Positions 52,428 through 62,493 of a DNA stretch of 64,000 nt are shown piece by piece. The stretch comes from Microbulbifer celer (GTDB lineage: Bacteria; Pseudomonadota; Gammaproteobacteria; Pseudomonadales; Cellvibrionaceae). The stretch is from positions 3,821,501 through 3,885,500 of the forward strand of contig NZ_CP087715.1 of the NCBI RefSeq assembly GCF_020991125.1. Reading direction: 5' to 3'. Within the stretch, counting starts at the first letter, position 1, and each line of letters begins with the position of its first letter. The notes beneath the pieces were generated by a model. That model saw only the letters and a list, made by a program, of their open reading frames with translations, was not told the origin of the DNA and ran no database searches. The translations under genes and the position numbers were made by a program.

Positions 52428-52817
52428 TCAGGGCAGCGGCCGCGTGCGCCCGCGATCGTCGATGGCGACAAACACAAATTCGCCTTCGGTCACTTTCACC
52501 TGTTCGCCGGTATCCACCCGGGTCAGCCACACTTCCACCATGGTTTTGATGGACGAGCGCCCTACTTCCACCGCCTCGGCATAGCAGCTCACGGTGGAGC
52601 CTACGGTGACCGGGCGCAGGAATACCATGCTGCCGACGGCGACGGTGGTTACACGGCCGCGGGCAATGCTCTGGGCGAGGATGGCGCCGGCCACGTCCAT
52701 CTGTGACATCAGCCAACCGGCAAAGACGTCACCCTGGGGATTGGTGTCCCGGGGCATGGACTGGGTCTGCAGGGTCAGGGTACCGCTGGGTTGCGGTTCT
52801 TCATCAATGGCGGACAT
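52428..52817 (-). CDS. yciA: Acyl-CoA thioesterase YciA
   Basis: 129 residues, hotdog fold. RDTNPQGDVFAGWLMSQMD carries the catalytic Asn/Asp of YciA-type thioesterases, followed by VGSMVFLRPVTVGSTVSCYAE. YciA hydrolyses a broad range of acyl-CoAs and keeps free CoA available. Stands alone between the hypothetical gene and the copper locus. Confidence 0.93.
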   Translation of the reverse strand: MSAIDEEPQPSGTLTLQTQSMPRDTNPQGDVFAGWLMSQMDVAGAILAQSIARGRVTTVAVGSMVFLRPVTVGSTVSCYAEAVEVGRSSIKTMVEVWLTRVDTGEQVKVTEGEFVFVAIDDRGRTRPLP

Positions 52818-53081
52818 CGCAAGTGCTCACAATTCTTAGATTTATTGGACCCGACGGGGCGCAAACCGTCTTTCTGTTTCGTCTTTCCATTTAAGGTTGT
52901 CCGCGGTCGGGGTGGCGCATTCTAGCACAAACTGGGTACTAATTAGCCAGCGCAGGTCGTGCAAATTTCCCAGATTTGGCAGCATAATCTGCGCCAGTCG
53001 GGCGGCGGTATGAATAGGGATAGACGGTCATGCCGTAACAGACAGTTGTCTGTTGCCCGGTGCTCGCCTAGACTCGCCCCC
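52818..53081. other. Gap before the cus locus with an inverted repeat
   Basis: 264 bases, no gene. AACAGAC-AGTT-GTCTGTT (53037-53054) is a perfect 7-bp inverted repeat 27 bases before the first ORF of the copper locus and may be an operator for a metal regulator. No regulator gene (CueR, CusR type) is adjacent. Confidence 0.45.
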
Positions 53082-53471
53082 ATGCGTGGACTGATCCTGA
53101 CCCTGTTCCTGTTGTGCTTTTCCGCCCAGAGCCTGGCTCTGGCGGTGGCCGGTGCCTGTGACCATCAGGGCGCAGGGGACAGTGGCATGACCATGCAGTT
53201 GGACATGTACTCCGCCATGGAAGCGGGCCAGGACGCCGGCCACGGCCACCACGATATGCCCTGTTGTGAGGACGCCGAGGGTCCGCAGAACGGGGACCAT
53301 AAAAATCTGTGCCAGCTGACCTGCGCTGCAGGCGGCTGTGGTGCCGTCGCGTTTGCCAGCCAGGACTGGCAGGTTCAGCCCGTGCCCGCGGGCACCCTGT
53401 TCCTCCCTATTTCACCCTCTCCGCTCGCTGCTTCGCAGCGCAACCTGTTGCGCCCTCCCATCGGCGCCTGA
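53082..53471 (+). CDS. Secreted His/Met/Cys-rich small protein leading the cus operon
   Basis: 129 residues from ATG 53082 (MRGLILTLFLLCF). A signal peptide (ends near SLALA) is followed by a metal-ligand-rich mature part: CDHQGAGDSGMTMQLDMY, HGHHDMPCCEDAEG, then CQLTCAAGGCGA. It precedes cusC by 72 bases on the same strand and has the look of the small Cys/His-rich proteins that sit at the head of copper-resistance operons, perhaps a periplasmic metal buffer. An upstream in-frame start would add an unconserved basic stretch. Family not identified; copper binding is inferred from residues and context. Confidence 0.65.
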   Translation: MRGLILTLFLLCFSAQSLALAVAGACDHQGAGDSGMTMQLDMYSAMEAGQDAGHGHHDMPCCEDAEGPQNGDHKNLCQLTCAAGGCGAVAFASQDWQVQPVPAGTLFLPISPSPLAASQRNLLRPPIGA

Positions 53472-53543
53472 TGCCCAGTTCGCCGCCACCACCTCTGGTG
53501 TCCGGCTCGCAATAACCGAGTATCAGACAGACAGGATTTATCC

Positions 53544-54833
53544 ATGGGAATTGCCCTGCGCGCCCCGGGACGACTGCTCCCGGCGCTGCTGATTGTGTCC
53601 GCCGCACTGCCGGCGTGGGCGCAACTGAACCTGGAGAGCGCCGTGCAACTGGCGCGGCAACAGGATCCACACACGGCCGCCGCTTATGCCGGCGCCGAGG
53701 CCGCGGCGGAGACCGCGGTGGCCGAAGCCCAGTGGGCGGACCCGACGCTCCGGCTGGGGATCGCCAGCCTGCCCACCGACAGTTTCGCCTTCGACGATCA
53801 GGCGATGACCCAGAAAGTGGTGGGGATCAGCCAGAAGCTGCCCCGCGGCGACTCTGCCACGCTCGCCGGTGAGCGCGGTGCTCACACCGCCGAGGCCGGA
53901 TTTGCCGACGCCGCGGCTCTGGACTTGGCGCTGGAGCGCGATGTAGGCCTCGCCTTTCTCACCCTCTCGGAACAGTTGCGCGTGCGCGCGCTGCTGGCAG
54001 AAAACCGTCGATGGATGCAGGAGCTGGTGGGCTACAACCGCGCGCGCCTCGCCAGTGCCCAGATCCAGTCCCAGCAGTTGTTGCAGTCGCAGTTGGCGCT
54101 GGCGCGGCTGGACGATCGCATTGCCGAAGTCGACGGTGAGATCAATCGTGCCCGCGGTGTACTCAGCCGCTGGGTCGGCGCTGCGGCGTGGGGGGCGGTG
54201 GATGCGAGCGAACCCGCGTGGCGGGATACCCGCGACTGGCTCGCCGCCCAGGTATTACCCGTGCCGCTGACGCTGGTGGAGCAGCACCCCGCGGTGGCCG
54301 CCAGCAATGCGCGGGTGGCGGCTGAGCGGGCCAATGTGGCGCTCGCCCGAGAGGCGTACAAACCCCAGTTTGGTGTCGACCTGAGCTACGGCCAGCGGGA
54401 GCGGACGCCCACCAGCGACGGCTCGGATTTCGCCAGCGTGACGATTTCATTTGACCTGCCACTGTTCCGCGAGAACCGCCAGGACCGCCGGCTTGCGGCG
54501 AGCCGCGCACGGGAGAGTGCGGGTATGTTGCAACGCCAGAACCTGCTGCAACAGCTGCACGCCGAGCTCAATGGCGCCGTGGCCATGGCCCAGAACCTGG
54601 ATCGTCGTCGCAATGAGTACCGCACTGAACTGCTGGCGCAGGCGGAAGCCACCGCCGATGCGGTCCTCAAGGGTTACGCCAGTAATACCGCGGAGCTTGA
54701 CGCCGTCATCGACGCGCGTATGGATGCCATCGAGGCGCAGATCAGCGCCGCAGAACTCACCTACGGCTACTTCCGCGCGCTGGCGCGCATTCGCTATTTC
54801 CGCGCCACCTCCACCGACGCCAACAGCAAATAA
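53544..54833 (+). CDS. cusC: TolC-like outer-membrane channel of the Cu/Ag efflux system
   Basis: 429 residues. Sec signal (ending PAWAQ) then OEP/TolC-type coiled-coil repeats: LNLESAVQLARQQDPHTAAA and, in the second half, ALAREAYKPQFGVDLSYGQRE and VTISFDLPLFRENRQDRR. It forms the outer-membrane exit duct for the RND pump encoded next. Followed by cusB 15 bases on. The similarity is to the CusC/CzcC group; the cus label rests on cusA, whose methionine triad is clear. Confidence 0.88.
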   Translation: MGIALRAPGRLLPALLIVSAALPAWAQLNLESAVQLARQQDPHTAAAYAGAEAAAETAVAEAQWADPTLRLGIASLPTDSFAFDDQAMTQKVVGISQKLPRGDSATLAGERGAHTAEAGFADAAALDLALERDVGLAFLTLSEQLRVRALLAENRRWMQELVGYNRARLASAQIQSQQLLQSQLALARLDDRIAEVDGEINRARGVLSRWVGAAAWGAVDASEPAWRDTRDWLAAQVLPVPLTLVEQHPAVAASNARVAAERANVALAREAYKPQFGVDLSYGQRERTPTSDGSDFASVTISFDLPLFRENRQDRRLAASRARESAGMLQRQNLLQQLHAELNGAVAMAQNLDRRRNEYRTELLAQAEATADAVLKGYASNTAELDAVIDARMDAIEAQISAAELTYGYFRALARIRYFRATSTDANSK

Positions 54834-54848
54834 TCAGCGGTTACCGAA

Positions 54849-56426
54849 ATGAACAACAAACCACGCCTGTCCGCCCTCGTACTGATCACTCTGCTGGCCG
54901 GGTTTCTGATTGGACGCCATCTGTCTGACAACCACGACAGTCAGACCAGTGCCGATGGTGAAAAGAAGATTCTTTACTGGGTGGCGCCCATGGACCCGAA
55001 CTTCCGTCGCGACGGCCCCGGTAAATCCCCCATGGGGATGGATCTGGTTCCGGTGTACGAGGGCGAAGAGGATCCATCGGCGCCGGGCACCGTCACCATC
55101 TCACCGCAAGTGGAAAACAATCTCGGTGTGCGCACCGCGCCCGCGGAGAAAGGACCCGTGGCCACCGCGGTGGAGACCGTGGGCCTGGTACAGCTGGACG
55201 AAGACAGGCTGCACCATGTACACACCCGCCTGAGCGGCTGGGTGCACAAGAGCTGGGTCACCGCGGTGGGTGATCATGTGCAAAAGGGTCAGCCGCTGGT
55301 GGCCATTTACTCCCCGGAACTGGTGAAGGCCCAGAGCGAACTGGTGGCGGCGCTGGAGAGCGGCAATCGCACCCTGATCGAGGCTACCCGCGCGCGCCTG
55401 AACAGCCTGGGAGTGCCGGCGGAACAGGTGCGCGAAGTGAGCCGTTCGCGCAAGGTCAGCCAGACCATCACCCTGTACGCCCCCTCCGACGGCTACGTGA
55501 ACGAGTTTGCCGCCCGCGACGGCATGTATCTCACCCCCGCCACCACCCTGATGAGTATCGGGCCACTGCAAACCGTGTGGGTGGAAGGGGAGCTGTTTCC
55601 CAAGCAGGGCGCTCGGGTAAAGGTGGGGGACACCGCCACCCTGCAGGGAGATTTCGCTCCGGGTCGCACCTGGACCGGTGAGCTGGTGCACATACTGCCG
55701 GATCTGGATCCGCAAACCCGCACCCTGCGGGTACGGGTGCAGGTGGACAATGTGGACAAATCCCTGCGCCCGGGCATGTTTGTGCGCCTGCAACTTGAAG
55801 GCCCCAAAGTGGACACACTCAGTGTGCCGCGCAGCGCGCTGATCCGCACCGGCGAAATGGATCGGGTGGTGATTGCCGAAGGCGGTGGTCGCTATCGTTC
55901 CGTGCGGGTGCGGGCCGGTCGCGAGCTGGGCGAGCGGGTGGAAATCCTCGACGGTATCGACGCGGGTACCGAAGTGGTCACGTCGGCCCAGTTCCTGCTG
56001 GATTCGGAATCCAGTATCAGCGCGGACCTGGACAGAATTGGTGGCGAGTACGCAGACCAAGGCCGTCAGGGAGCCGCTAAAGCCACCACCGCCTGGGCGG
56101 AAGCGCGGGTGCTCAGCATGCCTGATGACAACCACTATGCGCGCCTGGAGCACGGCCCGGTGCCCGAATGGGACTGGCCCGGAATGGTGATGGGGTTTTA
56201 TGTTGCAAAAGCCGCACAACCGGCGTTGCGCGCCGCATTGGAAAGCGGCGCGGCGATCCGCGTCGAAATGCGAGAACGGGAGGACGGCAAGTATGAGGTG
56301 ATTGCTACCCGCGCGGTGGCCAGTGGCGCCATGAATCACGGTGAGATGAATCGCGGCGAGATGGATCACTCGCAAATGGACCATTCACAAATGGGACATG
56401 GGGATGACCGGGAGCCGCAGAAATGA
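54849..56426 (+). CDS. cusB: Cu/Ag efflux periplasmic adaptor CusB with fused metal-binding ends
   Basis: 525 residues. An N-terminal membrane anchor ([14 protein letters not shown]) is followed by a heavy-metal-binding domain ([23 protein letters not shown], split; residues ~43-75). Then come the barrel-sandwich/lipoyl and alpha-hairpin regions ([28 protein letters not shown]) and membrane-proximal domains. Beyond ~415 is an extra domain resembling the copper chaperone CusF ([10 protein letters not shown]), and then a His/Met tail repeating MNHGEM / MDHSQM. So adaptor and chaperone functions appear fused. It links cusC and cusA, whose ATG overlaps this stop (ATGA). Confidence 0.93.
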   Translation: MNNKPRLSALVLITLLAGFLIGRHLSDNHDSQTSADGEKKILYWVAPMDPNFRRDGPGKSPMGMDLVPVYEGEEDPSAPGTVTISPQVENNLGVRTAPAEKGPVATAVETVGLVQLDEDRLHHVHTRLSGWVHKSWVTAVGDHVQKGQPLVAIYSPELVKAQSELVAALESGNRTLIEATRARLNSLGVPAEQVREVSRSRKVSQTITLYAPSDGYVNEFAARDGMYLTPATTLMSIGPLQTVWVEGELFPKQGARVKVGDTATLQGDFAPGRTWTGELVHILPDLDPQTRTLRVRVQVDNVDKSLRPGMFVRLQLEGPKVDTLSVPRSALIRTGEMDRVVIAEGGGRYRSVRVRAGRELGERVEILDGIDAGTEVVTSAQFLLDSESSISADLDRIGGEYADQGRQGAAKATTAWAEARVLSMPDDNHYARLEHGPVPEWDWPGMVMGFYVAKAAQPALRAALESGAAIRVEMREREDGKYEVIATRAVASGAMNHGEMNRGEMDHSQMDHSQMGHGDDREPQK

Positions 56427-59400
56427 TCGTACGTATTATTCACTGGTCCCTGCACAACCGCGCGCTGGTGCTGATTGCCGCAGTGGCGCTGGCTATCGCC
56501 GGCCTCTACAGCCTGCGCCACACTCCCGTCGATGCACTGCCGGATCTCTCCGACGTGCAGGTGATCGTGAAGACCAGCTATCCCGGCCAGGCGCCGCAGG
56601 TGGTGGAGGACCAGGTCACCTACCCGCTGACCACCGCGATGTTGAGTGTGCCCGGTGCGCACACGGTGCGCGGCTATTCATTTTTTGGTGACTCCTTCGT
56701 TTACGTCATTTTTGATGACGATGTCGACCTGTACTGGGCAAGATCCCGGGTACTGGAATATCTGAGCCAGGTCGCCCCGCGCCTGCCCGCCGCCGCCAGC
56801 CCGGAGCTGGGGCCGGACGCCACCGGCGTGGGCTGGATCTACAGCTATACCCTGGTGGACCGCACCGGTCAGCACGACCTGGCCCAGCTGCGCTCGCTGC
56901 AGGACTGGTTCCTGAAATACGAGCTGCAGACCCTGCCGGGGGTTTCCGAAGTCGCCACCGTCGGCGGCATGGTGAAGCAGTACCAGGTGCAGGTGGACCC
57001 GCTGCGGCTGCGTGCCTATGACCTGACCCTGGCACAGGTGCAGGCGGCCATTGAGCGCGGCAATCGCGAATCCGGCGCCTCGGTGGTGGAAATGGCGGAA
57101 GCGGAGTACATGGTGCGCGCCAGCGGTTATATCCAGAGCGTCGAGGATCTGCCCCAGCTGCCACTGATGGTGAGTGAAAGCGGCACCCCGCTGCTGCTGC
57201 GGGATGTGGCGGATGTACACCTGGGGCCACAGATGCGTCGCGGCCTGTCGGAACTCGACGGCGAGGGCGAGGCGGTGGGCGGCGTGATCGTGATGCGCTT
57301 CGGCGAGAATGCCCGCGCGGTGATCGACCGCGTGCGCACCCGGCTCGACGAACTGCAGCACAGTCTCCCCGAGGGGGTGGAAATCGTCCCCACCTATGAT
57401 CGCAGCGAACTGATCGACAGTGCAGTGGATAACCTGTGGCACAAACTGCTGCAAGAATTCATCGTCGTGGCGTTGGTGTGCGCCCTGTTCCTGTTCCATC
57501 TACGGTCTTCGCTGGTGATCGTCATCAGCCTGCCGCTCGGCATCATCGGCGCCTTTGTAGTGATGCGTCTGCAGGGGATCAACGCCAACATCATGAGCCT
57601 CGGCGGTATCGCCATCGCCATCGGCGCCATGGTGGACGGTGCCATCGTGATGATTGAAAACCTGCACAAGCACATGGAGCGCAACCCGCTCAACGATGCC
57701 AGCTCCGATGAACAGCGCTGGCAGGTGGTCGGCGAGGCGGCCAGCGAGGTGGGCCCGCCGCTGTTTTTCAGCCTGCTGATCATCACCCTCAGCTTCCTGC
57801 CGGTGTTCGCGCTGGAAGGTCAGGAAGGACGGCTGTTTGCGCCGCTGGCCTACACCAAGACCTATGCCATGGCAGTGGCCGCCGGTCTCGCCATCACCCT
57901 GGTGCCGGTATTGATGGGTTATCTGGTGCGTGGTCCGATCAAGCCGGAGCAGGCGAATCCTGCCAACCGCGCGTTTGCCGCCGCCTATCGCCCGGCGCTG
58001 GAACTGGCGATCCGCCACCCCGTGTGGGTAATCGGCGTGGCGCTGGTACTACTGGCCAGCAGCCTGTATCCCCTGTCCCGCACCGGCAGCGAATTTATGC
58101 CGCCGCTGGACGAGGGGGATCTGATGTATATGCCCAGCACGCATCCGGGGATTTCCATTGGCAAGGCGCGCGAACTGCTGCAGCAGACCGACAAGCTGAT
58201 CAAGCAGGTGCCGGAAGTGGCGCAGGTGTGGGGCAAGATGGGCCGTGCGGAAACCGCCACCGACCCGGCGCCGCTGACCATGGTGGAGACCATCATCCGC
58301 TTTAAACCCCGCGACCAGTGGCGCGAGGGTATGACCCCGGAAAAACTGCGCGCAGAACTGGACGCAGCGGTGCAGTTGCCGGGGGTGACCAATGCCTGGG
58401 TGATGCCGATCAAGACCCGTATCGACATGCTCGCCACCGGTATCAAGACGCCTGTGGGTATCAAGATTGCCGGTGCCGATTTACACCAGATTGAAAAAAT
58501 CGGCACCCGCCTGGAGGGCCTGCTGCCCGAAGTGCCCGGCACCGCCTCGGTATTTGCCGAGCGGGTGGAGGGCGGTCGCTATATCGACATCGATATCGAC
58601 CGCACCGCCGCCGCCCGCTACGGTCTGAATATTCAGGATGTGCAGACGGTGGTCGACACCGCAGTGGGTGGTAAAAAAGTGGGTGAGACGGTCGAGGGGC
58701 TGGAGCGCTACCCGATCAACCTGCGTTATCCACAGGCTTGGCGGGACTCCCCCGAGCGCCTGCGCGAATTGCCACTGGTGGCACCGGACGGCACCCACCT
58801 GACCTTGGGAAATGTGGCAACCATCGCCGTGCAGAGTGGCCCGCCGATGATCAAGACGGAAAATGCGCGGCCGAATGGCTGGGTGTATATCGATATCCGC
58901 GACCGGGACCTGGGTTCCTGGGTGGCGGAGGCGCGGGAACTGGTGGCCAATAATCTGGATTTGCCGCCCGGTTATTCACTGGCGTGGTCGGGGCAGTACG
59001 AATACATGGAGCGCGCCCGCGAGCGTCTGGGCCTGCTGTTGCCACTCACCATCGGCATCATTGTGTTGCTGTTGTATTTCAGTTTCCGTCGTGTGAGAGA
59101 GGTGCTGATCATTCTGGGCACCCTGCCGCTGGCCCTGATCGGCGGCTTGTGGCTACTGTACTGGCTGGGCTACAACCTGTCGGTGGCGGTGGGGGTGGGT
59201 TTTATTGCCCTTGCCGGGCTGGCGGTGGAAATCGGCGTGATCATGCTGGTGTATTTGAACCAGGCCTGGCAACAGACGCTGGCGGATAGTGAGGTGGCGG
59301 GCCGCAATCCGACACTTGATGACCTGCGCAATGCCATCCGCAGCGGTGCGGGCCAGCGTATGCGACCGGTACTGATGACCACCGCGACGGTGTTTATCGG

Positions 59401-59560
59401 CTTGATTCCGGTGATGATCGGCAGCGGTGTGGGTTCCGAGGTGATGCAGCGCATTGCTGCACCGATGGTGGGCGGCATGGTCAGCGCGATGCTGCTGACC
59501 CTGATGGTTCTGCCGGCGGTGTATTACCTGTGGAAAGCCCACAGCCTGCAATCCACTTAA
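56423..59560 (+). CDS. cusA: Cu(I)/Ag(I) RND efflux pump CusA
   Basis: 1045 residues, 12 helices in the RND arrangement. The three methionines that carry Cu(I)/Ag(I) in E. coli CusA (M573, M623, M672) are matched at 570 (LMYMPST), 620 (PLTMVET) and 669 (RIDMLATG). The proton-relay Asp405 sits in [13 protein letters not shown]. These mark it as a monovalent copper/silver exporter rather than a CzcA-type divalent pump. It forms a tripartite complex with CusB and CusC from the same operon. The ATG overlaps the cusB stop. Confidence 0.96.
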   Translation: MIVRIIHWSLHNRALVLIAAVALAIAGLYSLRHTPVDALPDLSDVQVIVKTSYPGQAPQVVEDQVTYPLTTAMLSVPGAHTVRGYSFFGDSFVYVIFDDDVDLYWARSRVLEYLSQVAPRLPAAASPELGPDATGVGWIYSYTLVDRTGQHDLAQLRSLQDWFLKYELQTLPGVSEVATVGGMVKQYQVQVDPLRLRAYDLTLAQVQAAIERGNRESGASVVEMAEAEYMVRASGYIQSVEDLPQLPLMVSESGTPLLLRDVADVHLGPQMRRGLSELDGEGEAVGGVIVMRFGENARAVIDRVRTRLDELQHSLPEGVEIVPTYDRSELIDSAVDNLWHKLLQEFIVVALVCALFLFHLRSSLVIVISLPLGIIGAFVVMRLQGINANIMSLGGIAIAIGAMVDGAIVMIENLHKHMERNPLNDASSDEQRWQVVGEAASEVGPPLFFSLLIITLSFLPVFALEGQEGRLFAPLAYTKTYAMAVAAGLAITLVPVLMGYLVRGPIKPEQANPANRAFAAAYRPALELAIRHPVWVIGVALVLLASSLYPLSRTGSEFMPPLDEGDLMYMPSTHPGISIGKARELLQQTDKLIKQVPEVAQVWGKMGRAETATDPAPLTMVETIIRFKPRDQWREGMTPEKLRAELDAAVQLPGVTNAWVMPIKTRIDMLATGIKTPVGIKIAGADLHQIEKIGTRLEGLLPEVPGTASVFAERVEGGRYIDIDIDRTAAARYGLNIQDVQTVVDTAVGGKKVGETVEGLERYPINLRYPQAWRDSPERLRELPLVAPDGTHLTLGNVATIAVQSGPPMIKTENARPNGWVYIDIRDRDLGSWVAEARELVANNLDLPPGYSLAWSGQYEYMERARERLGLLLPLTIGIIVLLLYFSFRRVREVLIILGTLPLALIGGLWLLYWLGYNLSVAVGVGFIALAGLAVEIGVIMLVYLNQAWQQTLADSEVAGRNPTLDDLRNAIRSGAGQRMRPVLMTTATVFIGLIPVMIGSGVGSEVMQRIAAPMVGGMVSAMLLTLMVLPAVYYLWKAHSLQST

Positions 59561-59602
59561 CCTGCACCCCGCTTCTCTCCACTTCGCCCGGTGGTGTTTT
59601 TG

Positions 59603-60124
59603 CTATGGCGCGGTGGATTGTTGTGAGCCCGCAGTGAACTGCGGGCTCAGTCGCGCCATCATCAACACGTTGGCGAGCTTCCCTGACTTGAATGTGGCGA
59701 ACCGCCGCTCACCCTCTTTTACGAATCCGACTTTTTCATACAGTGCGATCGCCGAGGTATTGTCAGTGTGCACTTCCAGCTCCACCCGTATCAGGTTCAG
59801 CCAGTTATCCGCCTGATCGAGCGCCTCTTGCAGTAGCATTTTGCCGATGCCGCGACCGTGGGACGCCGGATGAACGGCAATAGCCACCGATGCCAGGTGC
59901 CTTTCGCGCTGCTTGTGCGAAATAAACAGCGTGACGTGGCCGAGCACCCGATCACTGTCGATCGCCACCAGCGTATAGTTGTTCGATTCGTAAAACAGGC
60001 TGTTTACCGTATCCGAGCTCATGTACGGGAGTTGTGAGGTGTTTTCAGAGACAGAGTTGAAGCGGTAAATCTCTGTCAATTGTTCTGCGTCCGAAGGTTC
60101 CAGACGTCGTATTTTAATGCTCAA
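59603..60124 (-). CDS. GNAT-family N-acetyltransferase (YhhY-like)
   Basis: 173 residues. GNAT fold with acetyl-CoA loop VHPASHGRGIGKMLL and the C-terminal NTSAIALYEKVGFVKEGERR. Overall resembles E. coli YhhY, which acetylates certain amino acids or toxic dipeptide-like compounds. The last codons contain a perfect 11-bp inverted repeat (59624-59649, TGAA loop) that may double as a transcript-end hairpin between converging cusA and this gene. Substrate unknown. Confidence 0.88.
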   Translation of the reverse strand: MSIKIRRLEPSDAEQLTEIYRFNSVSENTSQLPYMSSDTVNSLFYESNNYTLVAIDSDRVLGHVTLFISHKQRERHLASVAIAVHPASHGRGIGKMLLQEALDQADNWLNLIRVELEVHTDNTSAIALYEKVGFVKEGERRFATFKSGKLANVLMMARLSPQFTAGSQQSTAP

Positions 60125-60243
60125 CGGATTTCCTTTATGGCTCGAATTGAAATGGCTGATGATAGTGGGTTTCTAACGTCGCCTTGCAAACCCGTAGGGT
60201 GGATAAGAGCCGACGCATACACCCTGCTCCGGCAGGGTCCAGT

Positions 60244-61599
60244 TTACAGTGTGTTCGGCAGCCAGGTCGCCAGCGCAGGCCAGACTGCCAACAGGCACAT
60301 AACCAGCAATTGAATAAAGATAAATGGCACTACGCCACTGTAAATGGCCCCGGTGGCCACCTCGGCCGGCGCCACACCGCGCAGATAGAACAGGGCAAAG
60401 CCGAACGGCGGGGTCAGGAACGAGGTCTGCAGATTCAGCGCAATCATGACCCCCAGCCACACGGGGTCCAGCCCCATGGCCAGCAGTACCGGCCCCACGA
60501 TGGGCACCACCACGAAGGTGATCTCGATAAAGTCGAGGATAAAGCCCAGCAGGAAAATCACCAGCATCACCAGTAGCGTTGCACCGACGACGCCACCGGG
60601 CAGGCTGTTGAACAGGTTGGTAACCACTTCCTCCCCGTTGAATCCACGGAACACCAGAGAAAACAGCGAGGCGCCGATCAGGATCGCGAATACCATAGCT
60701 GTCACCTTGAGGGTGCTCTGCCCGACCTCGCTGGCGCGGGCCCGGTTCAGTGCACCGCGTCCCCAGGCGAGAATGCCGGCCCCCAGTGCGCCCACGGCGG
60801 CGGCTTCGGTGGGAGTGGCGGCACCGGTGATGATGGAGCCGAGCACCAGTAACATCAGCGCGATGGGGGGGAACAGGCTTTTCAGGATTTGCAGCAGATC
60901 CACATCTTCCGCACGCGTCCGTCCCACAGTGGACTCGCGGCGGACGACAAACAGCAGGTAAATGATGTAGGCCGCCACCAGCATCAGGCCGGGAATGATT
61001 GCACCCACAAACAGGTCGCCCACGCTCACCGGTTTGGGATTGAAGATGCCCTGGGACAGCTGTGCCTGCTGATAGGCGTTGGACAGAGTATCCCCCAGCA
61101 GTACCAGCGCAATGGACGGGGGAATGATCTGGCCGAGCGTGCCGGTGGCACAGATGGTGCCGGTGGCGAGCTTCGGCGAGTAGCCCCGGTTCAGCATGGT
61201 GGGTAGGGACATCAGGCCCATGGTGACCACGGTGGCACCAACGATGCCGGTACTGGCGGCGAGCAGCGCGCCCACTACCACCACCGAGACCGCCATGCCG
61301 GCGGGAATGCCGGAGAACACCCGCGCCAGGTTGACCAACAGTTCCTCGGCAATGCGCGCCCGCTCCAGCATCACGCCCATCAACACGAACAGCGGCACCG
61401 CCATCAGGGTGCCGTTTTGCATGATGCCGTAGAGTCGATCGGGAAAGGCTTTCAGCAGTTCTGCATCGAAAACACCACCGACGATACCGAGGCCGGCGGC
61501 GATCAGCGCGGTACCGCCGAGGGTGAAGGCCACCGGGTAGCCGAACATCAGTGCCGCGCACACGGCGACGAACATCAGCAGCGGGATCAGCTCCATCAT
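60244..61599 (-). CDS. TRAP transporter large membrane subunit (DctM-type)
   Basis: 451 residues from MMELIPLL (ATG 61599); the longer frame upstream is a shadow of the DctQ gene. About 12 helices with the DctM signatures GIVGATVVTMGLMSLP, GTLGQIIPPSIALVLLGD and VVPIVGPVLLAMGLDPVWLG. It is the main translocation subunit, driven by a sodium or proton gradient. Its ATG overlaps the DctQ stop (ATGA, 61596-61599) and follows GGGAGG. No binding protein is adjacent; the TakP-like gene at 46002-47135 is the obvious candidate partner. Confidence 0.93.
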   Translation of the reverse strand: MMELIPLLMFVAVCAALMFGYPVAFTLGGTALIAAGLGIVGGVFDAELLKAFPDRLYGIMQNGTLMAVPLFVLMGVMLERARIAEELLVNLARVFSGIPAGMAVSVVVVGALLAASTGIVGATVVTMGLMSLPTMLNRGYSPKLATGTICATGTLGQIIPPSIALVLLGDTLSNAYQQAQLSQGIFNPKPVSVGDLFVGAIIPGLMLVAAYIIYLLFVVRRESTVGRTRAEDVDLLQILKSLFPPIALMLLVLGSIITGAATPTEAAAVGALGAGILAWGRGALNRARASEVGQSTLKVTAMVFAILIGASLFSLVFRGFNGEEVVTNLFNSLPGGVVGATLLVMLVIFLLGFILDFIEITFVVVPIVGPVLLAMGLDPVWLGVMIALNLQTSFLTPPFGFALFYLRGVAPAEVATGAIYSGVVPFIFIQLLVMCLLAVWPALATWLPNTL

Positions 61600-62228
61600 A
61601 CGTTCACCTCCCCGCCCGCTGTGCTGGGCGCCTGTCGCAACATGGGTTCCGTTTTTGCCCGGTTGGTCGGCCTGACGTCCTTCGTATCGGTCGTACCGGC
61701 CCCGAAACGGCGCTCCCCGGCTTCCACCTGCATCAGCGTGTGCAGGGCGCGGGCGAACTGCGCAATGCCCTGCAGTCCCAGGGTGATGGCGGCGAGCGGC
61801 ATCAGGCTCTTCAACAGGTAGACCCCGCCGAGGCCATCCGCGCTGCCACTGGCCTCGCGCACCGCCCAGCTGCTGGCGGCAAACTGCCAGCTGCCAATGG
61901 CGATAAACGCGCATACCGGCAGCAGGAATACCAGACAACCCACGGCATCCACCCAGGCTTTGCCGCGGGTGGACATATTGCGATAGAACACATCCACTCG
62001 TACGTGGGCACCGCTTTGCAGGGCGTAAGCGAGACCGAGCATAAAGGCGGTGCCGTGGAGATAGATCACCGTGTCCTGCAGGGCCAGAGAGCCATGGTCA
62101 AATCCATAGCGCAGGATCACCACCAGGCTCTGGGCCAGTACCATGGCGAGGGTGAACCAGCCCAGGGCGCGCCCGGTGCTGGCGGAAAGGCGGTCGAGGC
62201 CATTGGCGGCCCGCAACAGAAGGATCAT
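61596..62228 (-). CDS. TRAP transporter small membrane subunit (DctQ-type)
   Basis: 210 residues, four helices, DctQ fold: VVILRYGFDHGSLALQDTVIYLHG is the conserved helix-2/loop region and HVRVDVFYRNMS follows. The ~40-residue hydrophilic tail is longer than usual. It is translationally coupled to the DctM gene downstream. The SLALQDTVIYLHGTAFMLG pattern is of the type accompanying 2-oxoacid (Tak) systems, supporting the pairing with the distant TakP-like protein. Confidence 0.9.
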   Translation of the reverse strand: MILLLRAANGLDRLSASTGRALGWFTLAMVLAQSLVVILRYGFDHGSLALQDTVIYLHGTAFMLGLAYALQSGAHVRVDVFYRNMSTRGKAWVDAVGCLVFLLPVCAFIAIGSWQFAASSWAVREASGSADGLGGVYLLKSLMPLAAITLGLQGIAQFARALHTLMQVEAGERRFGAGTTDTKDVRPTNRAKTEPMLRQAPSTAGGEVNV

Positions 62229-62403
62229 CGTTTTCTCTGTTTTTTCTCTCAGCGTTCTTATTGTTGTGATCTTTGCCTGATGTAATGGCGGTGGATCCTG
62301 TTATTGGTCAGAAAGCGTACCTCCTTGTCTCAGCGGGCGCCAGCGGCGTGATATCAGCGCTCGACAGCGCCCCGGCTGGCCACTCGGATCAAAGAACAGC
62401 GTC

Positions 62404-62421
62404 TTGTCATCTTTTTGTAAC
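62404..62421 (+). promoter_or_regulatory. Pho box upstream of pstS
   Basis: Direct repeats TTGTCAT and TTGTAAC separated by CTTT match the Pho-box arrangement (two 7-bp CTGTCAT-like repeats, 4-bp spacer), 72 bases before the pstS ATG. Binding by PhoB under phosphate starvation is expected. Confidence 0.75.
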
Positions 62422-62493
62422 CTTCCATTCATAGAATCCTCACCAACTCAAAATGCATACGCTTCGCGCAATCAACGAACACTGGAGATTCCA

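Noticed and set aside
55101..56384. 427-residue minus-strand ORF rich in His
   Set aside because: Antisense of cusB; high GC gives long open frames.
60173..61561. 462-residue minus-strand ORF in another frame
   Set aside because: Out-of-frame shadow of DctM; lacks hydrophobic pattern and has low complexity.
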